Positions 39,150 to 47,485 of a stretch of 55,743 bases of DNA are shown here, in pieces. Position numbers and translations under genes: made by a program. The first letter of the stretch is position 1. Each line of letters begins with the position of its first letter. This stretch comes from Promineifilum sp. GTDB lineage: Bacteria > Chloroflexota > Anaerolineae > Promineifilales > Promineifilaceae. The stretch covers positions 39,642 to 95,384 of the forward strand of contig JACFOH010000002.1 in assembly GCA_019454405.1 (NCBI GenBank), given 5' to 3'. The notes beneath the pieces are model-generated. The model was not told where the DNA came from. It did no database searches and saw only the letters and a list, made by a program, of their open reading frames with translations.

Positions 39150-40328
39150 TTATAGTTGACCAGTGACAAAGCGTCGTGCAGTCTCTGCCAGAACGGCCGC
39201 GCCCGGGGCCAGCACACTCTCGTCGATATCGAATATGCTGGTATGGTGATGCCTAACGATTCCATCGGGCGTGGCCGCGCCAAGCATAAACATCGCGCCT
39301 TTTGCCCGCTGGGTCATATAGGCAAAATCTTCCGCCCCCATAGCAGGTTGCCCGTTGATCACTACCTCCGCGCCCAGTAAATCGCTGGTTACCTGCTTCA
39401 TCCACCCGTTCGCCACAGGATCATTCACCAGTGACGGATATCCTCTGCTAATTTCCAGTTCATAGCTGCCGCCCATCAACTCGCTCAGCCTCAGCGCGTT
39501 TTCTACTTCCTGCCATAGTTGCTCGCGCACGTCAGCTGACATTGAGCGGAGTGTGCCCCGAAGCATCACTTCATTAGGGATAACATTATGCACCGCACCG
39601 CCGGTGACTTGTCCCAGGCTAACAACCGAGGGGGCGATCGGGTTCACACGCCTCGAAGGAATAGCGTAGAGAGCCGTCAAGATAGGCGCAAGCATGTAAA
39701 TAGGATCGCTGCCGTTATGCGGGTAAGCGCCGTGTCCACCATCGCCACGGATCCAGGCATCGAACGAATCGACAGCAGCCATACTCGGCCCATCGTGAAA
39801 GCTCAATTGGCCCGACGGGTTATCCGATGCAACATGCAAGGCAATAACTGCATCGATGCCCTCGAGCGCTCCATCGTCGATCATCGCGGTGGCACCGCTG
39901 ATACCGTTCTCGTCAAATCTTTCTTCAGATGGCTGAAAGAGCAGGCGCACGCGACCGACCCATGGCTCCTCGGCATAGCTTTGACGCAAGAGATGGGCTA
40001 CGCCAAGAAGGATGGCCGTATGTGCATCATGACCACATGCATGCATAACTCCCGGATTGGAAGAGCGATACGGTATATCATTGGCCTCCTGGATAGGTAA
40101 TGCGTCCATATCAGCCCGGATGGCGATAAGCGGGCCGCTATCGCCCAGTTCAGCGACGACGCCGGTCTTGCCCACTTGTGTCTGGATCTTGTAGCCGCCG
40201 ATCTCGTTCAACGTGTCGGCTACAAGAGCCGCTGTCTGATATTCCTGAAATCCTAGTTCGGGGTTGGCATGGATCGTACGACGCAGGCGGACGATCTCAT
40301 CATTGATAGCCATTGCTTTCGAGAACAT
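39150..40328 (-). CDS. M20 family amidohydrolase
   Basis: A 392-residue metallohydrolase of the M20D type (IAA-amino acid hydrolase/hippurate hydrolase group). It has RADMDALPIQE and the metal motif MHACGHDAHTA (about residue 95), a glutamate-containing LLFQPSEE segment and the late MGAEDFAYMTQRAKG. The dimerisation insert (about residues 180-290) is present. It would hydrolyse N-acyl amino acids in the cytoplasm; the true substrate is unknown. Confidence 0.93.
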   Translation of the reverse strand: MFSKAMAINDEIVRLRRTIHANPELGFQEYQTAALVADTLNEIGGYKIQTQVGKTGVVAELGDSGPLIAIRADMDALPIQEANDIPYRSSNPGVMHACGHDAHTAILLGVAHLLRQSYAEEPWVGRVRLLFQPSEERFDENGISGATAMIDDGALEGIDAVIALHVASDNPSGQLSFHDGPSMAAVDSFDAWIRGDGGHGAYPHNGSDPIYMLAPILTALYAIPSRRVNPIAPSVVSLGQVTGGAVHNVIPNEVMLRGTLRSMSADVREQLWQEVENALRLSELMGGSYELEISRGYPSLVNDPVANGWMKQVTSDLLGAEVVINGQPAMGAEDFAYMTQRAKGAMFMLGAATPDGIVRHHHTSIFDIDESVLAPGAAVLAETARRFVTGQL

Positions 40329-40357
40329 ATTTTCTCCTGATTGTATTGTTTGATAGA

Positions 40358-40984
40358 TTATACAAGGACACTGAGCGGGATCAGCTGGGCCATGTCGACC
40401 ATTATCCCGTCGAAATTAGCGAACGTCAGATCCGAGAATGGTAGATTGAACGAGCGGCGACAAAGCTCCATCAGCCCCAAATAGTTCGTCAGGATACGCT
40501 TCGACCAATTCAGCCCCAGCGCCGCAGCGGCGACCTTAATCGACGCCTCCTCTCCCTCTAACTCCAGAAATTCGCCGAACGGCAACTCATCCAGCACGAC
40601 TTCAACATCATGCCAGCGCCATGTTTGGCGATATTTCTCGTATGTTTGTACTGGAGAGTAGCCGAGCCGGATCAGGATGGCGGCCATGCGGTCGAAATCG
40701 GCGATCTCAAGCTCGATCTCCTCGCGTACTTTAGCCTCGCTTTCAGCGTCCGCGGCCGCCGGCCCCTTGAAGGTCAGGCGCGCTCGCGTATCCTGCCGCA
40801 GACGCAACAACTCAGCGCGTCGTAGCAGCTTATGATCAGGCGTGTCGAATCGGACATTGCGCTCATAGACGCGAGGGGCCACCAGTTCAGCGCCGTCGGC
40901 TTCCAATCGCCGCCGCGCAACGCCAAGATCTGAGACGAAGAATTTAACCTCTACTTCGAGGTTTGCAGTTTTAGCGGTATTCAT
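40358..40984 (-). CDS. CYTH domain protein
   Basis: A 208-residue protein with the CYTH signature ExExK (LEVEVKFFV, about residues 9-17). The alternating charged beta strands of the tunnel fold follow (LLRLRQDTRARLTFKGP, VREEIELEI, YRQTWRW, VVLDELPFGEFLELEGE). The family includes class IV adenylate cyclases, thiamine triphosphatases and inorganic triphosphatases; which activity applies cannot be told. It follows the biotin carrier gene after 28 bases and may be co-transcribed. ATG at 40984 is preferred over a TTG one codon upstream. Confidence 0.88.
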   Translation of the reverse strand: MNTAKTANLEVEVKFFVSDLGVARRRLEADGAELVAPRVYERNVRFDTPDHKLLRRAELLRLRQDTRARLTFKGPAAADAESEAKVREEIELEIADFDRMAAILIRLGYSPVQTYEKYRQTWRWHDVEVVLDELPFGEFLELEGEEASIKVAAAALGLNWSKRILTNYLGLMELCRRSFNLPFSDLTFANFDGIMVDMAQLIPLSVLV

Positions 40985-41012
40985 CAACTATCGGATACGT
41001 CAACCAGATCAA

Positions 41013-41531
41013 CTACGACGCTTCGGCGACCTCCTGACTAATACCAACGAGTTCCTGGTCTTTTTCGACATTGGCCCCGGCGGTGACGTTCACGTGTGTT
41101 ATGACGCCATCACAAGGGGCACGTAACTCGTTTTCCATCTTCATGGATTCCAGGACAACGACCTTGTCGCCGCGCTTCACTATGTCTCCCACGGCAACCG
41201 GCACGGCCACGATGATGCCGGGCATGGGCGAGGTGACGATAGCCTGGCCATCGACCGTCGCGCCCGTCGAACGCATGCGCTCCAGGCGGTAGACGCGTTC
41301 ATCCTGTACTTGCACATTATACAACTCGCCCTGAATGAGCACATCCCAGTGATCATTTTTCTCCTCCACGACAGCGGAGACGGAGCGATGGTTCATCAAC
41401 AGTGACAAGAAGCCGCTCTGCCCCAGACGCTGGAAGTCGATCTCCTGAGGTACGTCATCAATGAGAATGCCCCGATCAGGGTCGATTTCGATGGTATATT
41501 CCCGATCCTTAACCGTAGCGATGTATTTCAT
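41013..41531 (-). CDS. Biotin carboxyl carrier protein of acyl-CoA carboxylase
   Basis: A 172-residue protein. The C-terminal biotinyl domain (about residues 97-165) contains VVLESMKMENEL, with Lys131 as the biotin attachment site. An N-terminal part resembles the BT region of propionyl/acetyl-CoA carboxylase alpha chains. In many bacteria this region is fused to biotin carboxylase; here it is a separate gene 84 bases downstream of it. It carries carboxybiotin to the carboxyltransferase encoded in the same operon. Confidence 0.92.
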   Translation of the reverse strand: MKYIATVKDREYTIEIDPDRGILIDDVPQEIDFQRLGQSGFLSLLMNHRSVSAVVEEKNDHWDVLIQGELYNVQVQDERVYRLERMRSTGATVDGQAIVTSPMPGIIVAVPVAVGDIVKRGDKVVVLESMKMENELRAPCDGVITHVNVTAGANVEKDQELVGISQEVAEAS

Positions 41532-41615
41532 AGTTCTGACCCATGGTCTCTATCGCAATCACCGTTGCGCACGATGAACAGCCATTTGAATCACAATCAG
41601 TCACATTTTACGTAG

Positions 41616-43139
41616 CTAACGTCGCAGCCTTTCCCAACGGCTCAACCATTTCCAGTTACTGGTATCGCGAGCGCCAGGAGCGACGATCTGGGCGGCACGC
41701 TGGCTTTGCTCATGAGCCGCCAGAGTGGCTAACAAAGCCGCCTCCATGGCACGATCGATCTCGCGATCGTCCATGCTGAACCGTTCCTCAACAAAATTGG
41801 TGTCAAACTGGCCCGACAAGAACCGATGGCTATCCATCATGTGCTGGTGGAACGGGATGTTCGTCTTGACGCCCATGATACGGTATTCCTCCAGCGCCCG
41901 CCGCATCCGCAACACGGCCTCGCCGCGAGTCTCCCCATAGCAAATAAGCTTGCTGATCATTGAGTCGTAGTAAGGAGTGATCTCATTGCCAACGTAGACA
42001 CCGGAATCAACCCGAACACCCGGCCCGGCCGGCAGGTGCGCCGCTGTGATGGTGCCGGTGGAGGGCATGTAGTTGTTGTAAGGATCCTCCGCATTGATGC
42101 GACATTCGATAGCCCACCCCTTGATCTGTATATCTTCCTGGCGCAAGCGCAGCCGGCGACCACGAGCGATCCGCAACTGCTCCTGGACAATATCAACGCC
42201 AGTGACCAGCTCAGTGACGGGATGTTCGACTTGCAGGCGGGTGTTCATCTCCAGGAAATAGAAGTTCTTGTCGCGGTCGAGCAAGAATTCAATTGTCCCA
42301 GAGTTTACATAATTAACCGAGCGCGCGGCGGCAACAGCTACCTCACCCATCCGGCGGCGCAGATCGGCGTCAACAACAAACGACGGCGCTTCTTCAATAA
42401 GTTTCTGATGGCGACGCTGAAGAGAACATTCCCGTTCACCCAGATAGATGGTATTCCCATGACTATCCGCCAGAAGCTGAATCTCGATATGGCGCGCCTC
42501 GGTGATGAGCTTTTCAAGATAGACAGTGTCATCGCCAAAGGCAGCCTTCGATTCACGACGAGCGGCGGCAAACGCGTCGGGCAGATCCTCGACACGATGG
42601 ACGGGGCGCATACCTTTACCACCACCACCCGCGGCCGCCTTAACCAGAACGGGAAAGCCCATCTGGATGGCGGCGGCGGTCATTTCTTCGTCTGATTGCC
42701 CGATCGGCGTGCCGGGGACGACGGGGACGCCGGCAGCGGTCACTGTGGCGCGGGCCATGAGCTTGTCGCCCATGATCTCGATGGCTCGCGCAGGAGGGCC
42801 AACGAAAACAATCCCGGCATCGGCACAAGCCTGAGCGAACCCGGCGCGCTCGGCCAGGAAGCCATAACCGGGATGAATCGCCTCGGCGCCGGAGCGCTTG
42901 GCGACGTCAAGTAGCTTTTCGATCACCAGGTAGCTGTCTCGCGCGGCGGGTGGGCCAATATGATAGGCCTCATCTGCGTAGCGTACGTGTGGGGCGTTGC
43001 GGTCGGCGTCGGAAAATACGGCCACGGTAGAAATGCCCAACTCGTGTGCCGCGCGCAAGATACGCAAGGCGATCTCGCCTCGATTGGCGATCAGGAGTTT
43101 ATCGAACTTTTTAACCAGAAGGCCATCTTCTCTTAACAT
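41616..43139 (-). CDS. accC: Biotin carboxylase subunit of acyl-CoA carboxylase
   Basis: About 507 residues: N-terminal domain KLLIANRGEIALRILRAA, ATP-grasp domain with VLVKAAAGGGGKGMR and a biotin carboxylase signature near YFLEMNTRLQVEHPVTE, and a C-terminal domain ending about residue 455. It carboxylates biotin on the carrier using ATP and bicarbonate. ATG at 43139 gives the usual family start; a GTG at 43181 would add 14 residues. With the neighbouring PccB-like chain it is likely part of a propionyl- or acetyl-CoA carboxylase. Confidence 0.94.
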   Translation of the reverse strand: MLREDGLLVKKFDKLLIANRGEIALRILRAAHELGISTVAVFSDADRNAPHVRYADEAYHIGPPAARDSYLVIEKLLDVAKRSGAEAIHPGYGFLAERAGFAQACADAGIVFVGPPARAIEIMGDKLMARATVTAAGVPVVPGTPIGQSDEEMTAAAIQMGFPVLVKAAAGGGGKGMRPVHRVEDLPDAFAAARRESKAAFGDDTVYLEKLITEARHIEIQLLADSHGNTIYLGERECSLQRRHQKLIEEAPSFVVDADLRRRMGEVAVAAARSVNYVNSGTIEFLLDRDKNFYFLEMNTRLQVEHPVTELVTGVDIVQEQLRIARGRRLRLRQEDIQIKGWAIECRINAEDPYNNYMPSTGTITAAHLPAGPGVRVDSGVYVGNEITPYYDSMISKLICYGETRGEAVLRMRRALEEYRIMGVKTNIPFHQHMMDSHRFLSGQFDTNFVEERFSMDDREIDRAMEAALLATLAAHEQSQRAAQIVAPGARDTSNWKWLSRWERLRR

Positions 43140-43239
43140 AGAAGTGTTCCACTTATTTTTGATTGAGGCCGGCGAAGCCACTAAGGACTAGAACCGGCCA
43201 AATCTGCGCTAATCCAGGTTGGTCATGCCGGTTCCCCGC

Positions 43240-44784
43240 TTAGAGCGGGATATTACCGTGCTTTTTGGGCGGATTCTGGTCTCGCTTGTTCTGGAGCATG
43301 TTGAGCGCGTTGATCAGTCGCGGCCGTGTCTCGCTAGGCTCAATGACATCATCGATGTAACCATATTGGGCGGCGATGTAAGGGTTGGCCAGATGGTCGC
43401 GATATTCGGCGGTCAGTTCAGCGCGTCGGGACTCGGGTTGCTCCGCCTCGGCAATATCGCGCCGGTAGATAATGTTGACCGCCCCCTCAGGCCCCATGAC
43501 GGCGATCTCGGCCGTGGGCCAGGCGACATTGAAATCCGAACGAATATGCTTGCTATTCATGACGCAGTAGGCGCCGCCATACGCCTTGCGCGTGATGACA
43601 GTCAGTTTGGGCACCGTCGCCTCGCAAAAGGCGTAAAGCAGTTTAGCCCCGTGACGGATAATGCCACCGTGTTCCTGATCAAGCCCCGGCAGGAAGCCGG
43701 GTACATCTTCGAACACTACCAGAGGAATATTGAAGCAATCACAGAAGCGCACGAATCGGGCCGCCTTCTCGCTGGCGTTGATATCAAGCACGCCGGCCAA
43801 TACCATCGGCTGGTTGGCGACGATGCCGATGCTGAAGCCGCCTAACCGGGCGAACCCAACAACGATGTTCTGGGCGTAATGCTCCTGAATCTCATAGAAG
43901 CGGCCGTCGTCGACGATGAGCTGGATCACGTCACGAATATCATAGGGTTTGTTGGGGCTGTCCGGCACGATATCGTTGAGACGTTCATCAGTGCGGAGGC
44001 TGTCGTCGCCGCTAACCTTAAAAGGCGCATCCTCCATGTTGTTGGAGGGGATGTAGCTCATCATCTCACGAATCAGAAACAGGCAATCTTCTTCCGATTC
44101 AGCGGCCATATGAGCCACGCCACTGACAGCGTTGTGTGCCATCGCCCCGCCTAGCTCTTCAAAGGTCACGTCTTCACCCGTCACCGCTTTAACAACATCA
44201 GGACCGGTGATGAACATGTGGCTGCTATTCTTGACCATGAAGATGAAATCGGTCAGGGCTGGAGAATAGACCGCCCCCCCGGCACATGGTCCCATAATGA
44301 CGCTGATCTGTGGGATCACGCCGGAGGCCAGTGTATTGCGCAAGAATACGTCGGCATAGCCGGCCAAGCTAACGACGCCCTCCTGGATACGTGCCCCGCC
44401 TGAGTCGTTGATGCCAATGACAGGCGCGCCGTTACGAACAGCCATATCCATGATCTTGCAGATCTTCTCAGCATGGACGCCGCTCAGGCTGCCGCCAAAC
44501 ACGGTGAAGTCCTGACTGAAGACGTAGACCAGGCGACCGTCAATGGTCCCCCACCCGGTCACGACGCTATCGCCGGGAATCTTCTTTTTGTCCATCTCAA
44601 AGTTGGTTTCGCGATGAACGACAAGGGAGTCGACCTCCCTGAACGAGCCTTTGTCTAAGAGAAGCTCGATCCGCTCGCGAGCGTTTAGTTTGCCCTTTGC
44701 TTTGCGTGCGGCCAGCTTGTCCTCGCCGCCACCCATTCGGGCTTGTCGTTTAAGTTGCCTGAGTTGTTCAATTTTGGGGTTCAT
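43240..44784 (-). CDS. pccB: Acyl-CoA carboxylase carboxyltransferase subunit (PccB-like)
   Basis: A 514-residue crotonase-fold carboxyltransferase. It has [20 protein letters not shown] near the start, [40 protein letters not shown] and the C-terminal [18 protein letters not shown]. Length and motifs fit propionyl/acetyl-CoA carboxylase beta chains. It transfers the carboxyl group to acyl-CoA, forming methylmalonyl- or malonyl-CoA. The gene lies upstream of accC and the carrier gene on one strand. Confidence 0.94.
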   Translation of the reverse strand: MNPKIEQLRQLKRQARMGGGEDKLAARKAKGKLNARERIELLLDKGSFREVDSLVVHRETNFEMDKKKIPGDSVVTGWGTIDGRLVYVFSQDFTVFGGSLSGVHAEKICKIMDMAVRNGAPVIGINDSGGARIQEGVVSLAGYADVFLRNTLASGVIPQISVIMGPCAGGAVYSPALTDFIFMVKNSSHMFITGPDVVKAVTGEDVTFEELGGAMAHNAVSGVAHMAAESEEDCLFLIREMMSYIPSNNMEDAPFKVSGDDSLRTDERLNDIVPDSPNKPYDIRDVIQLIVDDGRFYEIQEHYAQNIVVGFARLGGFSIGIVANQPMVLAGVLDINASEKAARFVRFCDCFNIPLVVFEDVPGFLPGLDQEHGGIIRHGAKLLYAFCEATVPKLTVITRKAYGGAYCVMNSKHIRSDFNVAWPTAEIAVMGPEGAVNIIYRRDIAEAEQPESRRAELTAEYRDHLANPYIAAQYGYIDDVIEPSETRPRLINALNMLQNKRDQNPPKKHGNIPL

Positions 44785-44808
44785 ATGTTGTCCGGCTCAA
44801 CGGCCTCC

Positions 44809-45210
44809 TTAATCGCCACTAGTGGGAAATTGGTCCCGTCGCCACAAGGCCCAGACGGCAAAGCTAACGAAAGCAACGTAGATGAGGATAGGCATCAGCG
44901 TCGGCGGCGTCGGGGCGTAAATGATGATCGTTCCGAATTCATAAACACCATAGAGCATTAGAAAAAATGGAGTGAAGAGGCGCGACCACCGCCGGCGTCG
45001 ATGAGCAACAATGAAAGCGGCCAGGAATAACGCTGCCCACCCCAATGCGAGGCACAGGCGCAGACGAGGATCGGGAGTCAGAGGCAGGCCGGCCATCCAG
45101 TCGGCCTGACGCCAGAGAGCGATCGCGCGACCGAGGTTCCATAACGCTAGTGCCAATATACCCCACCGCACAACGCGAATGGAGAACGAACGTTTCGGCA
45201 CAGGGGGCAT
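44809..45210 (-). CDS. Small four-helix membrane protein
   Basis: A 133-residue protein with four hydrophobic helices (about residues 13-30, 50-68, 78-95 and 102-122) joined by short Arg-rich loops (HRRRRWSR), so positive loops face the cytoplasm. No family is recognised. It begins the acyl-CoA carboxylase operon, 24 bases before pccB. Its promoter places the transcription start only a few bases before the ATG. Confidence 0.75.
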   Translation of the reverse strand: MPPVPKRSFSIRVVRWGILALALWNLGRAIALWRQADWMAGLPLTPDPRLRLCLALGWAALFLAAFIVAHRRRRWSRLFTPFFLMLYGVYEFGTIIIYAPTPPTLMPILIYVAFVSFAVWALWRRDQFPTSGD

Positions 45211-45222
45211 ATTTACCGACGC

Positions 45223-45251
45223 ATTATAAACGATGGTGTGAGGAGCTCCAA
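45223..45251 (-). promoter_or_regulatory. Promoter of the acyl-CoA carboxylase operon
   Basis: On the minus strand TTGGAG (45246-45251), 17-base spacer and perfect TATAAT (45223-45228). The start site near 45216 would leave a leader of about 5 bases before the ATG at 45210. Confidence 0.75.
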
Positions 45252-45341
45252 ATTGATCGACAGACTTAAGATTACGGTCAATCTAATGACTCTCAAACGC
45301 AGGGTTTGTAATATCAGGGCAGTTTATACAAGGAGCGAACC

Positions 45342-45743
45342 ATGACCTACAAGGTACAAAAGACGGACGCCGAATGGCGGGCGCAACTGACCCCCGAGCA
45401 GTATCACGTTACCCGCGAGCAAGGAACCGAGCGGCCCTTCTCCGGAGCATTCAACTACAATGAAGAGAAGGGCATCTACACTTGCATCGGCTGTGGCGCG
45501 GAACTGTTCAGTTCAGAGCACAAGTTCGATGCCGGCTGCGGCTGGCCCAGCTTCTGGGCGCCGCTAGTGGCTGAGCACATCGACGAAGAAACCGATCGAC
45601 GCTTCTTTATGGTGCGAACGGAGGTCCACTGTGCCAATTGTGGCGCGCATCTGGGTCACCTCTTCGATGACGGCCCGGAGCCGACGGGGATGCGCTATTG
45701 CATCAACTCAGTCTCGCTTGATTTCGTGAAAGACGCTGAATAG
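45342..45743 (+). CDS. msrB: Peptide-methionine (R)-S-oxide reductase
   Basis: A 133-residue MsrB. Zinc is bound by two CxxC pairs (CIGC and CANC); the catalytic Cys120 lies in [11 protein letters not shown], and GCGWPSFW is the conserved substrate loop. It reduces methionine-R-sulfoxide in proteins with thioredoxin. AAGGAG lies before the ATG. It is divergent from the carboxylase operon and monocistronic. Confidence 0.97.
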   Translation: MTYKVQKTDAEWRAQLTPEQYHVTREQGTERPFSGAFNYNEEKGIYTCIGCGAELFSSEHKFDAGCGWPSFWAPLVAEHIDEETDRRFFMVRTEVHCANCGAHLGHLFDDGPEPTGMRYCINSVSLDFVKDAE

Positions 45744-45755
45744 AGCTTTCTATCA

Positions 45756-45781
45756 CCCGGCAGGAGGGGCCTCCTGCCGGG
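45756..45781. terminator. Strong palindromic hairpin between convergent genes
   Basis: CCCGGCAGGAGG (45756-45767) and CCTCCTGCCGGG (45770-45781) are perfect 12-bp arms with a 2-base centre. It lies between the msrB stop and the stop of the aldo/keto reductase gene. No T run follows on either strand, so it may act as a bidirectional 3' barrier more than as a classical terminator. Confidence 0.6.
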
Positions 45782-45789
45782 CGTTAACC

Positions 45790-46734
45790 TCACGAGTTCA
45801 GAATCTCATCTATCTGGGCAATAACTTCCGCAGATAAATCAACCTCACCCGCAGCAGCATTATCGATGACCTGCGACGGTCGCGTGGCTCCGATGATGGC
45901 GCTGCTGACACCTGAATGTCGCAAAATCCAGGCCAATGCCAGTTGGGCGCGGCTGATCCCCAATTCCTCGGCGATCGGCTTCAGCCGACGAACACGAGAT
46001 AGATTCTCCTCATTGATGAACCGTTTCGCCGCCCACCCCTCGCGATTGAATCGCGAATCCTTGGGGATGCCGTCGTCATATTTTCCAGTCAACATGCCCA
46101 TCGCCAGCGGCGAGAAGACAGTCAGCCCCACGCCACGGGGCTCTGTCGCCGGCAAGATTTCATCCTCCACAAGACGGCGATTAAGCATCGAATAATCGGG
46201 CTGCTCGACCTGGGGCGGGTATAGCCCGTAGCGCTCACACAGATCGCAAGCCTCACGGATCTGTTCGGCCGACCATTCAGACGTTCCCCAATAAAGCACT
46301 TTGCCACGATGAATAAGATCATCCATCGCCCGCGCGGTCTCCAGGATCGGCGTCTCCGGATCGGGCCGATGGCAAAAATAAATATCGACATAGTCGGTGC
46401 CTAGTCGCCGCAAACTGCCGTCTATACTCTCCATAATATGTTTGCGCGACAGGCCTCGATCGTTGATATCCTGGCTCATTGGCCAGAAGACTTTCGTCGA
46501 AATGACGAGCGTATGACGCGGATACTCGCTCAGTACCGCGCCCATTTGTTTCTCAGCCGCGCCACGGCCATAAAAGTCGGCCAGATCGTAGAAATTGATG
46601 CCCTGATCATAGGCGGTCCTGACCACCTCGCGGGCGGTGTGTTCGGCCACCTTGCCTTCGCCAAAGTTGATCCAGCCACCGAGGGCGATGACGCTCACCT
46701 TCATCCCGGCCTGGCCCAGTCTTCGATATTGCAT
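45790..46734 (-). CDS. Aldo/keto reductase
   Basis: A 314-residue AKR barrel. The catalytic tetrad is visible: Asp and Tyr in NFYDLADFYGRG (about residues 50-60), Lys in VISTKVFW and His in IYFCHRPD. The NADPH-binding tail has AIIGATRPSQVIDNAAAG. It resembles the Kv-beta/YajO-type group of reductases acting on aldehydes. ATG at 46734 is preferred, with GGAGG 9 bases upstream. Substrate unknown. Confidence 0.92.
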   Translation of the reverse strand: MQYRRLGQAGMKVSVIALGGWINFGEGKVAEHTAREVVRTAYDQGINFYDLADFYGRGAAEKQMGAVLSEYPRHTLVISTKVFWPMSQDINDRGLSRKHIMESIDGSLRRLGTDYVDIYFCHRPDPETPILETARAMDDLIHRGKVLYWGTSEWSAEQIREACDLCERYGLYPPQVEQPDYSMLNRRLVEDEILPATEPRGVGLTVFSPLAMGMLTGKYDDGIPKDSRFNREGWAAKRFINEENLSRVRRLKPIAEELGISRAQLALAWILRHSGVSSAIIGATRPSQVIDNAAAGEVDLSAEVIAQIDEILNS

Positions 46735-46888
46735 GATCAATTGCCTCCGTCTAAAAATGGTTCGACCAGGTTCTCTATCGTTACGGGCAACCCGCCGAAC
46801 GAACCGTGGGGAATCCAGGCCGGTGAAACGGCCAGGGCTATCAACCGAATTATAAGTTCCGGGGGTGGTCGATGAGTCGCCAGGCGCG

Positions 46889-47359
46889 CTAGAGAACCAG
46901 CCTCATCACGTTTTCGCCGTTACTTAGCTCACCTGTATCGACGAAGCCGAGACGCCGATAGAAGGGTTGGGGATTGCCCTCAATAGGCACATAGCTGACT
47001 AATAGCTCTACGGCGCCGGGCCGAGTGCGAATATACTCGATAAGGAGCCGAAGCGCGCGCTCCCCAAAATGATGGCCCTGATAGCGAGCATCGATCATCA
47101 TTCGCCAGAGATAATACTCGCCTGCTTTTGGATCATCATAAAGCATGACGAACCCGATTGGGGTCTCGTCCGCATAGACGGCCCTATACCAGGCCTTCTC
47201 TTCGAAGTGCGCCTCGGCAATCGAAACAGCATTGCTGGCAACGAAGCGTTGCTGATCCGGCTTTACTTTCAGCGTCAACACCTCGCTCAGGTTTTCCTTC
47301 GTCACTTCTCGCAAACTAATCACAGAATCTTCTGTGGGATTTATCATGTCATCGCTCAT
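46889..47359 (-). CDS. GNAT acetyltransferase, PaiA/spermidine acetyltransferase-like
   Basis: About 156 residues with the GNAT fold: ISLREVTKENLSEVLTLKV at the start, then GFVMLYDDP, YYLWRMMIDARYQGHHFGERAL (acetyl-CoA loop) and NPQPFYRRLGFVDTGEL. The FYRRLGF and VKPDQ parts resemble the BltD/PaiA spermine/spermidine N-acetyltransferase group. ATG at 47359 is likely; the frame extends 12 codons upstream to a TTG. No strong ribosome site is visible for either. Confidence 0.82.
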   Translation of the reverse strand: MSDDMINPTEDSVISLREVTKENLSEVLTLKVKPDQQRFVASNAVSIAEAHFEEKAWYRAVYADETPIGFVMLYDDPKAGEYYLWRMMIDARYQGHHFGERALRLLIEYIRTRPGAVELLVSYVPIEGNPQPFYRRLGFVDTGELSNGENVMRLVL

Positions 47360-47447
47360 AGAATAAAACGATAGCCCAAACTCTTCTAAAGGCAAGGAAC
47401 AAACTCAAACAGCGGGACACGATAGCAGAAAGGTGGCTTAATGCCCC

Positions 47448-47475
47448 TTGCCGCCGGCCGTTTTCCGGTTATAGT
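47448..47475 (+). promoter_or_regulatory. Promoter of the CAP-LysM gene
   Basis: TTGCCG (47448-47453), 16-base spacer and TATAGT (47470-47475). The start site near 47482 would place the ATGATG at 47486-47491 almost at the 5' end of the mRNA. Confidence 0.5.
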
Positions 47476-47485
47476 CCAGTATCGT

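Noticed and set aside
38935..39159. Open frame of 74 codons on the plus strand in the gap upstream of the repeat protein
   Set aside because: No ribosome site, unusual composition, and it overlaps the end of the M20 hydrolase gene in antisense.
42036..42695. Open frame of about 220 codons on the plus strand
   Set aside because: It is antisense to the biotin carboxylase gene, whose motifs are intact across the same bases.
46769..46898. 9-bp inverted repeat GGTTCTCTA ... TAGAGAACC about 110 bases apart
   Set aside because: The right arm overlaps the stop codon of a gene and no mobile element or pairing context supports it; chance is likely.
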